DNA of 64,000 nucleotides, from the NCBI RefSeq assembly GCF_042680605.1, contig NZ_JBHUEE010000004.1:248001-312000 (forward strand), given 5' to 3'. The position numbers and the translations under genes were made by a program. This document shows, in pieces, positions 54,219-63,958 of the stretch. The DNA is from Allobogoriella deserti (lineage in GTDB: Bacteria > Actinomycetota > Actinomycetes > Actinomycetales > Actinomycetaceae). The first letter of the stretch is position 1; the number at the start of each line of letters is the position of its first letter. Under the pieces are notes generated by a model, which was given only the letters and a program-made list of their open reading frames with translations, ran no database searches and was not told where the DNA came from.

Positions 54219-55832
54219 TCACGCGAGGGTGACGAGCTCCAGGTAGTTCTCGTTCCACAGGTCCTCGTCCGCCTCCGGCAGCAGCAGCACCCGTTCCGGA
54301 TCGAGGGCGTCGACAGCGCCCTCGTCGTGGGTGACGAGCACGACGGCGCCCTCGAACGACCGCAACGCCGCGAGAATCTCCTCGCGGCTGGCCGGGTCGA
54401 GGTTGTTCGTCGGCTCGTCGAGCAGCAGCACGTTCGCCGAGGACACCACGAGCACGGCGAGCGCGAGCCGCGTCTTCTCGCCGCCGGAGAGCACCCGGGC
54501 CGGCTTGTCGGCGTCCTCTCCGGAGAACAGGAACGACCCGAGGACCGACCGCACACGGGTGTCGTCCAGGTCGGGGGCCTGGGAGCGCAGATTCTCGACC
54601 ACGGTGCGGTCCAGGTCGAGCGTCTCGTGCTCCTGGGCGTAGTAGCCGATCTTGAGGCCGTGCCCGGGCAGCACCTCGCCGGTGTCCGGCTCCTCGACGC
54701 CGCCGAGGATGCGCAGCAGCGTCGTCTTCCCGGCGCCGTTGAGGCCGAGGACCACCACGCGGGAACCGCGGTCGATGGCCAGGTCGACGTCGGTGAACAC
54801 CTCGAGCGACCCGTAGGACTTGCTCAGCCCGCGGGCCGTCAGCGGCGTCTTGCCGCACGGCGCAGGCTCGGGGAACCGCAGCTTGGCGACCTTGTCGGCC
54901 TGGCGCTCCGCCTCCAGGCCGGAAAGCATCCGCTCGGCGCGGCGAGCCATGTTCTGGGCGGCGACGGCCTTGGTGGCCTTGGCCCGCATCTTGTCCGCCT
55001 GCGCCTGCAGCGCACCGGCCTTCTTCTCGGCGTTCGCCCGCTCCCGGCGTCGGCGCCGCTCGTCGGTCTCCCGCTGCTGGACATAGGTGTCCCAGCCCAT
55101 GCTGTACACGTCCAGCACGCCGCGGTTGGCGTCCAGGTACCAGACGTGGTTCACGACGGCGCGCAGCAGCTCGACGTCGTGCGAGATGACCACCACACCG
55201 CCGGAGTAGCTGCGCAGGTACTCGCGCAACCACACGATCGAGTCGTGGTCGAGGTGGTTCGTCGGCTCGTCGAGTAGCAGCGTGTCGGCGCCGGAGAAGA
55301 GGATGCGAGCGAGTTCGACGCGGCGCCGCTGGCCCCCGGAGAGGGTCTCCAGCGGCTGGTCGAGGATGCGGTTCGGCAGCCCGAGGTGTGAGGTGATCGT
55401 CGCGGCCTCGGCCTCGGCGGACCAACCGCCCTGGGCGGTGAACTCGGCGTCGAGGCGCACGTACCGCTCCATCGCCTTCTGCTGCTTCTCCCCCTCGGCC
55501 GTCGACATCGTCTCCTCCGCCTTGCGGATCCGGCGGAGGATCTGGTCGATGCCTCGGGCGGAGAGAACCCGGTCCCGGGCGCTGACCTGCAGGTCACCGG
55601 TCCGCGGGTCCTGCGGGAGGTAGCCGATCTCCCCGGCACGCATGATCTCGCCGGTGTGCTGGATGACGTCGGCGGTCTCGTCCTGCCCGGAGAGCAGCTT
55701 GGTCAGGGTCGTCTTGCCGGCGCCGTTTCGCCCCACCAGCCCGACCCGCATGCCGGAGTCGAGACGCAGGTTCGCCTCATGGAGCAGCTCACGGGCGCCG
55801 ATGCGCACGGAGACGTCGTGGGCGGTGATCAT
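54219..55832 (-). CDS. ABC-F family ATPase
   Basis: This 537-residue protein has two ABC domains and no membrane segment. Domain 1 has Walker A GRNGAGKTTL, signature LSGGQRRRVELARIL and DEPTNHLDHDSI. A basic helical linker (about 240-315) follows, and domain 2 has GLNGAGKTTLL, LSGGEKTRLALAVLV and DEPTNNLDPASR. ABC-F proteins act on ribosomes, some giving antibiotic protection and others tuning translation. The linker is of moderate length and gives no clear resistance class. TAGACT on the minus strand near 55905-55910 may be the -10. Confidence 0.93.
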   Translation of the reverse strand: MITAHDVSVRIGARELLHEANLRLDSGMRVGLVGRNGAGKTTLTKLLSGQDETADVIQHTGEIMRAGEIGYLPQDPRTGDLQVSARDRVLSARGIDQILRRIRKAEETMSTAEGEKQQKAMERYVRLDAEFTAQGGWSAEAEAATITSHLGLPNRILDQPLETLSGGQRRRVELARILFSGADTLLLDEPTNHLDHDSIVWLREYLRSYSGGVVVISHDVELLRAVVNHVWYLDANRGVLDVYSMGWDTYVQQRETDERRRRRERANAEKKAGALQAQADKMRAKATKAVAAQNMARRAERMLSGLEAERQADKVAKLRFPEPAPCGKTPLTARGLSKSYGSLEVFTDVDLAIDRGSRVVVLGLNGAGKTTLLRILGGVEEPDTGEVLPGHGLKIGYYAQEHETLDLDRTVVENLRSQAPDLDDTRVRSVLGSFLFSGEDADKPARVLSGGEKTRLALAVLVVSSANVLLLDEPTNNLDPASREEILAALRSFEGAVVLVTHDEGAVDALDPERVLLLPEADEDLWNENYLELVTLA

Positions 55833-55927
55833 CAGGCCTCAGAGCAGGGAGAAGACACAGTCGAGGGCTCCACGGCGGGCTCGGCCGGCGGGCGCCCCGA
55901 CGAGTCTACGGCCGCTGCGGCCTCAGA

Positions 55928-55951
55928 TCCCGGAGATTTTCCTCACCGGGA
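55928..55951 (-). terminator. Possible terminator hairpin after the SUF operon
   Basis: TCCCGG (55928-55933) and CCGGGA (55946-55951) form a 6-bp stem with a 12-base loop just after the sufT stop. The stem is short and the loop long, so this is tentative. The rest of the 55833-55956 gap holds only the presumed ABC-F promoter. Confidence 0.35.
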
Positions 55952-55956
55952 CGGTG

Positions 55957-56289
55957 TCAGATGTTGAAGCCGATGGCGCGCAGCTGCTCGCGGCCGGTGT
56001 CGGTGATCTTGTCCGGTCCCCACGGCGGCATCCAGACCCAGTTGATGCGCTGGCCGGCGACCAGGCCCTCCAGGGCCTGCGCGGCCTGATCCTCGATGAC
56101 GTCGGTCAGCGGGCAGGCCGCGGACGTCAACGTCATGTCGATGACCGCCTCGTTGTTCTGGTCCACCGTGATGCCGTAGACGAGGCCGAGGTCGACGACG
56201 TTGATGCCCAGCTCGGGGTCGATCACGTCGCGCATGGCCTCTTCGACGTCGGCGGCCGTCGTGGGTGAGGGGTTGGTGGTCTCGCTCAT
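55957..56289 (-). CDS. sufT: SufT-like iron-sulfur cluster assembly factor (MIP18/DUF59)
   Basis: The 110-residue protein has the DUF59 signature VEEAMRDVIDPELGINVVDLGLVYGI (about 15-40) and the conserved Cys in MTLTSAACPLTDVIEDQA. SufT aids maturation of iron-sulfur proteins. It is the last gene of the SUF operon; its ATG overlaps the sufU stop (ATGA). Confidence 0.93.
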   Translation of the reverse strand: MSETTNPSPTTAADVEEAMRDVIDPELGINVVDLGLVYGITVDQNNEAVIDMTLTSAACPLTDVIEDQAAQALEGLVAGQRINWVWMPPWGPDKITDTGREQLRAIGFNI

Positions 56290-56777
56290 CGGTGCTCCTC
56301 CTCCGGCGCGCCGGTCAGGGCGTGGGCGAGCGCGTCGCGCAGGGCCATCCAGCCGAGCAGCGCGCACTTGATACGGGCAGGGTAACGGGCGACGCCCACG
56401 AACGCGGTCGCGTCCCCGAGGGCGTCCTGGCGGCCGGCCTCGAGCTCGGCGCCGCGGGCGTGCATGAGTTCGCGGAAGGTCTCGCCCAACTCCTCCGCCT
56501 CGCGGACGTCCGTGCCGAGAGTGAGGTCGTGCAGGACGGACAGCGAGGCCTGGGAGATGGAGCAGCCCTGGCCGACCCAGCCGAGTTCGCTGATGCGCGG
56601 GGCTCCGGCCGGATCCTCCGGGTGCTCGAGTCGGACCCGAAGTCGCACCTCGTCCCCGCAGGTGGGGTTGACCTGGAACGACTCCCCGTCGAAGGTCGCG
56701 AGTTCGCCGGCGCCGTGGCGCTGGCGCGAGTGGTCGAGGATGACCTGCTGGTAGAGCTGTTCGATCGCCTCAGCCAT
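56286..56777 (-). CDS. sufU: SufU zinc-dependent sulfurtransferase
   Basis: The 163-residue protein accepts persulfide sulfur from SufS and passes it to SufB. Zinc ligands typical of SufU are visible: Cys in NPTCGDEV (with the adjacent Asp), GQGCSISQASLSVL and RIKCALLGWMAL. The ~20-residue insertion that separates SufU from IscU is present (DVREAEELGETFRELMH region). It overlaps sufS by 8 bp. Confidence 0.94.
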   Translation of the reverse strand: MAEAIEQLYQQVILDHSRQRHGAGELATFDGESFQVNPTCGDEVRLRVRLEHPEDPAGAPRISELGWVGQGCSISQASLSVLHDLTLGTDVREAEELGETFRELMHARGAELEAGRQDALGDATAFVGVARYPARIKCALLGWMALRDALAHALTGAPEEEHR

Positions 56778-58101
56778 GGTCCACTCCGAAGAAGCGACGG
56801 ACCCTGCCGAGCCCCTCGACGAACGCCTCGATCTCCTCCGAGGTGGTGTAGATCCCCGCTGAGGCCCGCGCGGAGGCGTGCACGCCGAGCCGGCGGTGCA
56901 CCGGCTGGGCGCAGTGGTGACCGACGCGCACGGCGATGCCCTGGTCGTCGAGCACCTGCCCGACGTCGTGCGGGTGCACCCCCTCGACGGCGAAGGCGAC
57001 GACGGCGAGCCGGTCCGCAGGGTCGTCCGGTCCGAGGATCCGTACCCCGGGCACGGAGGCGATGCCGTCGAGCAGCTGCCGGGTCAGCTCGGCCTCGTGC
57101 GCGGCGAGTGACGCCATCCCGAGTTCACCGAGGTAGTTCACCGCGGCGTGCAGCCCCACCGTCTGGGCCACCATCTGGGTGCCGGCCTCGAAACGCTGCG
57201 GCGGCGGCATGTAGGTGGTCGACTCCATGGTCACGACCTCGACCATCGACCCACCGGTGAGGAAGGGCGGCATGGCGGCCAGCAGGTCGCGCCTGCCGTA
57301 CAGCACGCCGATCCCCGTCGGCCCGAGCATCTTGTGCCCGGAGAAGGCGGCGAAGTCGACTCCGAGGGCGGTGAGGTCCAGCGGGAGATGAGCGGCGGAC
57401 TGGCAGGCGTCGAGCACCACCAGCGCGCCGACGTCGTGGGCGGCGGCGACGAGCTGGGATACCGGGCTGACGGCGCCGGTGACGTTGGAGGCGTGGGTGA
57501 GCGCGAGGACGCGCGTGCGGTCCGAGATCACCGAGAACGAGGCAGGATCCAACCGACCGTCGTCCCCCACCCCGATCCAGCGCAGTGTGGCGCCGGTGCG
57601 GGCGCACAGCTCCTGCCACGGCACGAGGTTGGCGTGGTGTTCGGCCTCGGTGACGACGATCTCGTCCCCCGGGCCCAGGGCGTACCCTTCCCGGGCCTGC
57701 GCCCCACCGCGCCCGAGCGAGGCGTTCGAGAAGGCGTACGCGACGAGGTTGAGGGCCTCGGTGGCGTTCTTCGCCCACACGATCTCGTCCTCACCGACGC
57801 CGACGAACGCGGCGACGGCGGCACGGGCCGCCTCGTAGGCCTCGGTGGCTTCCTCGGCGAGCTGGTGCGCACCTCGGTGGACGGCGGCGTTGGTCCGCTC
57901 GTAGAACTCCTGCTCGGCCTCGTAGACGCAGCGCGGTTTCTGCGACGTCGCCGCCGAGTCCAGGTAGACGAGCGGACGGTCGTCACGGACTGTGCGTTCG
58001 AGCAGGGGGAAGTCCGCCCGCACGGCCGCCAGCTCCGTCGCACTCAGCGAGCGGGGCGGGCCGGCGGCCGTGGCGGTCAGCTGCCCGGAAGCAGCGTTCA
58101 T
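56770..58101 (-). CDS. sufS: Cysteine desulfurase SufS
   Basis: The 443-residue pyridoxal-phosphate enzyme removes sulfur from cysteine. PLP-binding Lys is in FAAFSGHKMLGPTGIGVLYG, and the catalytic Cys in VRVGHHCAQPVHRRLG. Further family motifs are YLDSAATSQKP (about 45-55) and EAEHHANLVPWQ. The N-terminal ~30 residues are variable. It lies between sufC (12 bp upstream) and sufU (8-bp overlap), so its sulfur acceptor is encoded next to it. Confidence 0.95.
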   Translation of the reverse strand: MNAASGQLTATAAGPPRSLSATELAAVRADFPLLERTVRDDRPLVYLDSAATSQKPRCVYEAEQEFYERTNAAVHRGAHQLAEEATEAYEAARAAVAAFVGVGEDEIVWAKNATEALNLVAYAFSNASLGRGGAQAREGYALGPGDEIVVTEAEHHANLVPWQELCARTGATLRWIGVGDDGRLDPASFSVISDRTRVLALTHASNVTGAVSPVSQLVAAAHDVGALVVLDACQSAAHLPLDLTALGVDFAAFSGHKMLGPTGIGVLYGRRDLLAAMPPFLTGGSMVEVVTMESTTYMPPPQRFEAGTQMVAQTVGLHAAVNYLGELGMASLAAHEAELTRQLLDGIASVPGVRILGPDDPADRLAVVAFAVEGVHPHDVGQVLDDQGIAVRVGHHCAQPVHRRLGVHASARASAGIYTTSEEIEAFVEGLGRVRRFFGVDHG

Positions 58102-58113
58102 GCGCGATGCCTC

Positions 58114-58872
<759 letters not shown>

Positions 58873-58918
58873 CTGCGCTTCTTCTCTTCTCTGGTCCGGG
58901 TATGGGGGCGCCGCGTGT

Positions 58919-59263
58919 TCAGGCGCCGGCGTTGACGGTCACGTCGACGTCGACGAGCACCCGCTCGCCGTCGATGGTGACCGGATAGACGGGGACCGGC
59001 TGGGTAGCCGGCAGGCCGGTCGGACGGCCGGTGCGCAGGTCGAAGGTCGACCCGTGCAGCCAGCACTCGAGGGTGGAGCCGTCGACCTCGCCGTCGGAGA
59101 GGTTCACCTGCCCGTGGGAGCAGATGTCCGACAGGGCGTGGAACTCACCGTCCTCGTCGCGCACCAGCGCGACCGGCAGCGGGGAGCCGTCGGGGCCGTC
59201 GAGCTCGAGGCTCAGGGCCTCGCCCGGCTCGAGGTCGGCGACGTCGGCCACGTGCTCCATCAT
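58919..59263 (-). CDS. Rieske [2Fe-2S] ferredoxin-like protein in the SUF operon
   Basis: The 114-residue protein has the Rieske ligand set CSHGQVNLSDGEVDGSTLECWLHGSTFD (Cys-x-His about 47-49 and Cys-x-x-His about 66-69). It resembles the ferredoxin subunit of dioxygenases (BphF). In actinobacterial SUF operons a Rieske gene between sufD and sufC is common; it may supply electrons or be a client of the assembly system. ATGs at 59263 and 59260 are adjacent; the first overlaps the sufD stop. Confidence 0.92.
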   Translation of the reverse strand: MMEHVADVADLEPGEALSLELDGPDGSPLPVALVRDEDGEFHALSDICSHGQVNLSDGEVDGSTLECWLHGSTFDLRTGRPTGLPATQPVPVYPVTIDGERVLVDVDVTVNAGA

Positions 59264-60495
59264 CGTGCGCCCGCCTCCTGCTGCGGCATCGTCGTGCTCA
59301 GCTCCTCCTCGATGGCCTCCATCAGGCGCTCCTGAACCAGCGGGACGCCGATCTGGTTGATGAGCTCGGCGAAGAAGCCGCGGACCACGAGTCGGCGGGC
59401 GTCCGCCTCGTGGATGCCGCGCGAACGCAGGTAGAAGAGCTGCTCGTCGTCAAAGCGGCCGGTCGCCGAGGCGTGGCCGGCACCTTCGATCTCACCGGTC
59501 TCGATCTCCAGGTTGGGCACCGAGTCGGCACGGGCGCCCTCGGTGAGGACGAGGTTGCGGTTGAGCTCGTAGGTGTCGGTGCCCTCGGCCTCCTTCCGGA
59601 TCAGCACGTCGCCGACCCAGACCGCGTGGGCACTGGCCCCCTGCAGCGCGCCCTTGTAGGTCACGCGCGACTTGCAGTTCTCGACCGCGTGGTCGACGAA
59701 GAGCCGGTGCTCCTGGTGCTGGCCGGAGTCGGTGAAGTACAGACCGAGCATCTCCACGTCCCCGCCTGGCGCGGTGAAGGCGGAGTCCGGGGTGAGGCGC
59801 ACGACGTCGCCGCCGAGAGTGACGACGATGTGCTTCAGTCGCGCGTCCCGGCCGAGCTTGGCCCGGTGCGCGGACAGGTGCACCGCGCCGTCGTCCCAGT
59901 CCTGAACGGAGACCAGGGTGAGCTGGGCCCCGTCACGCACGTCGATCTCGACGGTCTGCGACAGGTGGGCGCCGCCGCGGTGGTCGAGGACGACGAGGGA
60001 CTCACTCAGCTCCTCGGCCACCACCAGCAGGTGCTGCGCGGCGGGCTCCTGCTCAGTCTTCTCGCCGGTCACCCGGACCATGACCGGGTTGCCTTCGGCG
60101 AAGCCGCGCGGCACGGTGACGACGACGGCCTCGCGGAAGGACTCCCACGCCGCGGCCGCCGCACGGTCGCCCGGCGCGCCGACCGTGCCGAGCCGGCTGT
60201 CTGCACGCCCGACCGTCTCGACCGTGACGGCGTCGTCGTGCTCGACGTCCACCGTGGGGCCGACGGCGGTGAGCTCGCCCGCGAAGATCTGCTGCAGGCG
60301 GTTCACCGGCGTGAAGCGCCAGTCCTCCTCGCGACCCGTGGGAACGGGGAAGTCGGCCAGGGCGAAGGAGGTACCCCTCGCGGCCCGGGAGGCCTCGGGG
60401 GTGGCTCCGACGCCGTGGCTGTGCGCCTCGTCCGCCTGGGCTCGGGAGTGGTCGGTCGTCAGGTCCTGCTCGGCGGTGCTTGCGGCAGTGGTCAT
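59260..60495 (-). CDS. sufD: Fe-S cluster assembly protein SufD
   Basis: The 411-residue beta-helix scaffold protein forms a heterodimer with SufB. It has FPVPTGREEDWRFTPVNRLQQIF in the N-terminal region, and the C-terminal SufBD signature ASATGRFDDEQLFYLRSRGIHEADARRLVVRGFFAELINQI (motif ATGRFDDEQLFYL RSRGI). The ATG at 60495 lies in a TGATG overlap with the sufB stop; a TTG three bases earlier is less likely. Confidence 0.94.
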   Translation of the reverse strand: MTTAASTAEQDLTTDHSRAQADEAHSHGVGATPEASRAARGTSFALADFPVPTGREEDWRFTPVNRLQQIFAGELTAVGPTVDVEHDDAVTVETVGRADSRLGTVGAPGDRAAAAAWESFREAVVVTVPRGFAEGNPVMVRVTGEKTEQEPAAQHLLVVAEELSESLVVLDHRGGAHLSQTVEIDVRDGAQLTLVSVQDWDDGAVHLSAHRAKLGRDARLKHIVVTLGGDVVRLTPDSAFTAPGGDVEMLGLYFTDSGQHQEHRLFVDHAVENCKSRVTYKGALQGASAHAVWVGDVLIRKEAEGTDTYELNRNLVLTEGARADSVPNLEIETGEIEGAGHASATGRFDDEQLFYLRSRGIHEADARRLVVRGFFAELINQIGVPLVQERLMEAIEEELSTTMPQQEAGAR

Positions 60496-61946
60496 CAACC
60501 CACGGCCCCTTCCATCTGCAGCTCGATGAGGCGGTTGAGCTCCAGGGCGTACTCCATGGGGAGCTCACGGGCGATGGGCTCGACGAAGCCGCGGACGATC
60601 ATCGCCATCGCCTCCGTCTCCTCCAGGCCCCGGGACATGAGGTAGAACAGCTGGTCCTCGCTGACCTTCGAGACGGTGGCCTCATGGCCCATCTCGACGT
60701 CGTCGACGCGGACGTCGACGTACGGGTAGGTGTCCGAGCGCGAGACGGTGTCGACCAGCAACGCGTCGCACAGCACGTTCGACTTGCTGTGCGAGGCGCC
60801 CTCCAGCACCTGGACGAGACCGCGGTAGGAGGCGCGGCCGCCGCTGCGGGCGACGGACTTGGAGACGATCGAGGACGAGGTGTGCGGCGCCAGGTGCACC
60901 ATCTTCGAGCCGGTGTCCTGGTGCTGGTCCTCGCCGGCGAAGGCGATCGAGAGGGTCTCCCCACGGGCGTGCTCGCCCATGAGGTAGACGGCCGGGTACT
61001 TCATCGTCACCTTGGAGCCGATGTTGCCGTCGATCCACTCCATGGTGCCGCCGGACTCGACGGTGGCGCGCTTGGTGACGAGGTTGTACACGTTGTTCGA
61101 CCAGTTCTGGATCGTCGTGTACCGCACCCGGGCGTCCTTCTTGACGACGATCTCGACCGCGGCCGAGTGCAGGGAGTCGGTCTTGTAGATCGGCGCGGTG
61201 CAGCCCTCGACGTAGTGCACGTAGGAGCCCTCGTCCGCGATGATCAACGTCCGCTCGAACTGGCCCATGTTCTCGGTGTTGATCCGGAAGTAGGCCTGCA
61301 GCGGGATCTCGACGTGCACGCCCTTGGGGACGTAGACGAACGAGCCGCCGGACCACACGGCGGTGTTCAACGCGGCGAACTTGTTGTCCCCGGCGGGGAT
61401 GACCGAGCCGAAGTACTCCTCGAAGATCTCCGGGTGCTCGCGCAGGCCGGTGTCGGTGTCGAGGAAGACGACGCCCTGGCGCTCCAGGTCCTCACGGATC
61501 TGGTGGTAGACGACCTCGGACTCGTACTGGGCGGCGACGCCGGCGACGAGACGCTGCTTCTCCGCCTCCGGGATGCCGAGCTTGTCGTAGGTGTTCTTGA
61601 TGTCCTCGGGCAGCTCGTCCCAGGAGGCGGCCTGCTGCTCGGTCGAGCGCACGAAGTACTTGATGGTCTCGAAGTCGATGCCCGAGAGGTCGGCTCCCCA
61701 GGTGGGCATGGGCTTCTTCTGGAACAGCTTGAGCGCCTTGAGACGGCGCTTGAGCATCCACTCCGGCTCGTTCTTCAGCTCGGAGATGTTCCGCACGACG
61801 TCCTCGTCGAGGCCGCGGCGGGCGTCGGCTCCGGCGACGTCGGGGTCATGCCACCCGTAGGTGTAGTTGCCGATCGAGGCGATCGTCTCGTCCTGGGTCA
61901 TGGGCTCGCCGGGAGCCCTGATCTCCTGCTGGGTGGGAGAAGTCAT
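60495..61946 (-). CDS. sufB: Fe-S cluster assembly protein SufB
   Basis: The 483-residue scaffold protein on which the cluster is built begins after ~25 residues with SIGNYTYGWHDPDVAGADARRGL, has VVYHQIREDLERQGVVFLDTD, the cofactor-linked EGCTAPIYKTDSLHSAAVEI, and the C-terminal SEDQLFYLMSRGLEETEAMAMIVRGFVEPI (SufBD motif). No intein interrupts it, unlike some mycobacterial SufB genes. It is first after the regulator, sharing an ATGA overlap with it. Confidence 0.96.
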   Translation of the reverse strand: MTSPTQQEIRAPGEPMTQDETIASIGNYTYGWHDPDVAGADARRGLDEDVVRNISELKNEPEWMLKRRLKALKLFQKKPMPTWGADLSGIDFETIKYFVRSTEQQAASWDELPEDIKNTYDKLGIPEAEKQRLVAGVAAQYESEVVYHQIREDLERQGVVFLDTDTGLREHPEIFEEYFGSVIPAGDNKFAALNTAVWSGGSFVYVPKGVHVEIPLQAYFRINTENMGQFERTLIIADEGSYVHYVEGCTAPIYKTDSLHSAAVEIVVKKDARVRYTTIQNWSNNVYNLVTKRATVESGGTMEWIDGNIGSKVTMKYPAVYLMGEHARGETLSIAFAGEDQHQDTGSKMVHLAPHTSSSIVSKSVARSGGRASYRGLVQVLEGASHSKSNVLCDALLVDTVSRSDTYPYVDVRVDDVEMGHEATVSKVSEDQLFYLMSRGLEETEAMAMIVRGFVEPIARELPMEYALELNRLIELQMEGAVG

Positions 61947-62725
61947 CGGTTTCCTTCCGTGCTCCGAGTCGGGGATTGGTCGCCGCTCAGGTGGTCGTCG
62001 TGGGTCTCGGGGTCAGAGGGCGCGGTGAGCGCCGTGTCCGCGGTCTGCCGGGGCACCGCGAGCGGGATGTGCGTGGTGCACACGTGCCCGCCGGTGGCCA
62101 GCGTGGACAGGCGCTGGACGTGGACGTCGAGCAGGCGGGAGAACGCTTGTGTCTCCGCCTCGCACAGCTGGGGGTAGTGCTCGGCGACGTCCTGGACCGG
62201 GCAGTGGCCCTGGCACAGCTGCAGCGCGATCGCCTGGGATCCGATGCCCCGGGTGGTCGCGGCGTAGCCGTCCGCGGTGAGCGCTTCGGCGAGAGCCTGG
62301 ACCCGAGCAGCCCGGGACGTGCCCGCCTGGTCGATCACCGGGCGGTAGCGCCGCTCGAGCTCGGCGACGCGGTCTTCGGCGAAGGCAGCCAGCGCGTCCT
62401 CTCCGGCTACCTGCTGGAGGAAGTCGAGCACGTGCGTGGCCAGGTCCGAGTAGGCGTCGGTGAGCCCCGCGCGCCCCGCCTCGGTGGCGACGTAGTGACG
62501 TGCCGGACGTCCGCGGCGGCGTTGCCCGGGACCGGCGGGTTCGTGGACAACGATCTGGCCGTCGTCCTGCAGGTGGGCGATGTGCCGACGCACGGCCGCC
62601 GGCGTCAGGTCGAGGGTGCGCGCGAGCGTGGCGGCGCTGACCGGGCCCTGCTCCACGACCAGTTCGAGGACCTTCTCACGCGTGCTCGCCTCGGCGTCCT
62701 GTCGCGTCTCGTCCTGGGTCCGCAC
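61943..62725 (-). CDS. sufR: Iron-sulfur-sensing transcriptional repressor SufR
   Basis: The 260-residue winged helix-turn-helix protein (about 14-70, STREKVLELVVEQGPVSAATLARTL, TPAAVRRHIAHLQDDG) carries the Fe-S ligand cysteines C171 and C175 in LCQGHCPVQDVAE, C188 in YPQLCEAE, and C216 in GGHVCTTHIP, as in mycobacterial SufR. Cluster-loaded SufR represses the operon; loss of the cluster derepresses it. The GTG at 62725 follows AGGAGG by 8 nt and is preferred over the GTG at 62782, which lacks a ribosome site. It is the first gene of sufR-B-D-Rieske-C-S-U-T. Confidence 0.92.
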   Translation of the reverse strand: MRTQDETRQDAEASTREKVLELVVEQGPVSAATLARTLDLTPAAVRRHIAHLQDDGQIVVHEPAGPGQRRRGRPARHYVATEAGRAGLTDAYSDLATHVLDFLQQVAGEDALAAFAEDRVAELERRYRPVIDQAGTSRAARVQALAEALTADGYAATTRGIGSQAIALQLCQGHCPVQDVAEHYPQLCEAETQAFSRLLDVHVQRLSTLATGGHVCTTHIPLAVPRQTADTALTAPSDPETHDDHLSGDQSPTRSTEGNR

Positions 62726-62799
62726 GGCGTGGTCCTCCTCTCGCCGCTCCGGGTTGGGAGGCGCTGCCGGCCTGCGGCTCACGACAGCACCGCCACACC

Positions 62800-62827
62800 A
62801 TTAAGAAAAGGTGTGCTTTCCTAATTG
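62800..62827. promoter_or_regulatory. Candidate SufR operator / SUF promoter
   Basis: In an AT-rich patch the arms ATTAAGAAAAG and CTTTCCTAATT (8 of 11 paired) form an imperfect inverted repeat. On the minus strand it covers CTTAAT, a possible -10. It is ~75 bp before the sufR start and is the only palindrome in the sufR-to-ABC gap, so it is the best candidate for SufR binding. Confidence 0.5.
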
Positions 62828-62944
62828 TTGTCCGGGGACGCCACGTCCGCAAGCAAGGCGACCCTCACCGGCTGTGAGGATCGGCACGCGCCGCCCGTCT
62901 GGCACGGAGCCGGCGCCCCGGCCGGTGCTGCCTACTCTTGGGGA

Positions 62945-63958
62945 GTGTCCAGCCCTGCCGCCGATCCCGCCCTGTCCGTGACGGACCTGCGCAAGTCCTA
63001 CGGTACTCGCCCGGCGGTGCGCGGTGTCGGCTTCACCGCCGAACGGGGCGTGTTGACCGCGGTCCTCGGTCCCAACGGAGCGGGCAAGACCACCACCGTG
63101 GAGTGCTGCGCCGGTCTGCGCCGCGCCGACGCGGGCACGATCGAGGTGCTCGGCCGCGCGGTGGTGTCCGGGGCGCGCTCGGCGGGCTACCCCGCCGAGC
63201 TGCGGGCGCGGGTCGGTGTGATGCTGCAGGACGGCGGCCTCCCCCAGGCCCCGAAGGCCGGGGCGGTCCTGGAGCACGTCGCGCGCCTGCACCACGCTCC
63301 GGCGGACCCGTCGCAGTTGCTCGACCGCCTCGGACTGCGGACGGTGGCTCGCACATCGGTACGCCGACTCTCGGGAGGACAGCGCCAGCGGCTGGCACTG
63401 GCGGCGGCTCTGGTGGGGCGCCCGGAGCTGGTCTTCCTCGACGAGCCCTCCGCCGGCCTGGATCCGCAGGTCCGCCTCGACGTGTGGGAGCTGCTGCGAG
63501 AGCTGCGCGACGCCGGCGTCTCCATGGTGCTCACCACGCACCTCATGCAGGAAGCAGAGGAGCTGGCCGATCACGTGGTGATCATCGACGACGGCCGCGT
63601 GGTCGCCCGGGGCAGCCCCGGCGAGCTGACCGGGCCGGAGGTGGTGCGGGTCCTCCCCCGGCAGGCGGACGACGTCGCAGCGGTGGCGGCGGTACTGCGA
63701 CATGGGCTGGCCGGGCACGACCGTTTCGCGGTGAGTGCGCACTCCACCGAGGTGACCGTCCAGTCGGCGCAGCCGCCGGACGCGGCCATCGTCGCCGCGG
63801 TCGGCACCGCGCTCGCCGAGGCGGGCTACGGCGATGCCCAGATCCGTGCCGACCGCCGCACCCTCGAGGACGTCTTCCTCGAGCTCACCGGACGCCGACT
63901 CGGGGGGCCGCAGACCGCGCTCGCCCCGGAGGAACCGCAGCGGAGGGAGCCGGCATGA
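62945..63958 (+). CDS. ABC transporter ATP-binding protein (ABC-2 exporter type)
   Basis: The 337-residue ATPase has Walker A GPNGAGKTTTVE (about 42-53), signature LSGGQRQRLALAAALV, Walker B LVFLDEPSAGLDPQVRLD and switch His in TTHLMQEAEE. The C-terminal ~100 residues form a DrrA-like extension ending with RTLEDVFLELTGRRLGG. TACTCT (62933-62938) lies 6 nt before the GTG, so the mRNA may be leaderless. Its stop overlaps the next start (ATGA). In related genomes such a pair lies between the SUF operon and heme/cytochrome assembly genes; the cargo is unknown. Confidence 0.9.
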   Translation: MSSPAADPALSVTDLRKSYGTRPAVRGVGFTAERGVLTAVLGPNGAGKTTTVECCAGLRRADAGTIEVLGRAVVSGARSAGYPAELRARVGVMLQDGGLPQAPKAGAVLEHVARLHHAPADPSQLLDRLGLRTVARTSVRRLSGGQRQRLALAAALVGRPELVFLDEPSAGLDPQVRLDVWELLRELRDAGVSMVLTTHLMQEAEELADHVVIIDDGRVVARGSPGELTGPEVVRVLPRQADDVAAVAAVLRHGLAGHDRFAVSAHSTEVTVQSAQPPDAAIVAAVGTALAEAGYGDAQIRADRRTLEDVFLELTGRRLGGPQTALAPEEPQRREPA

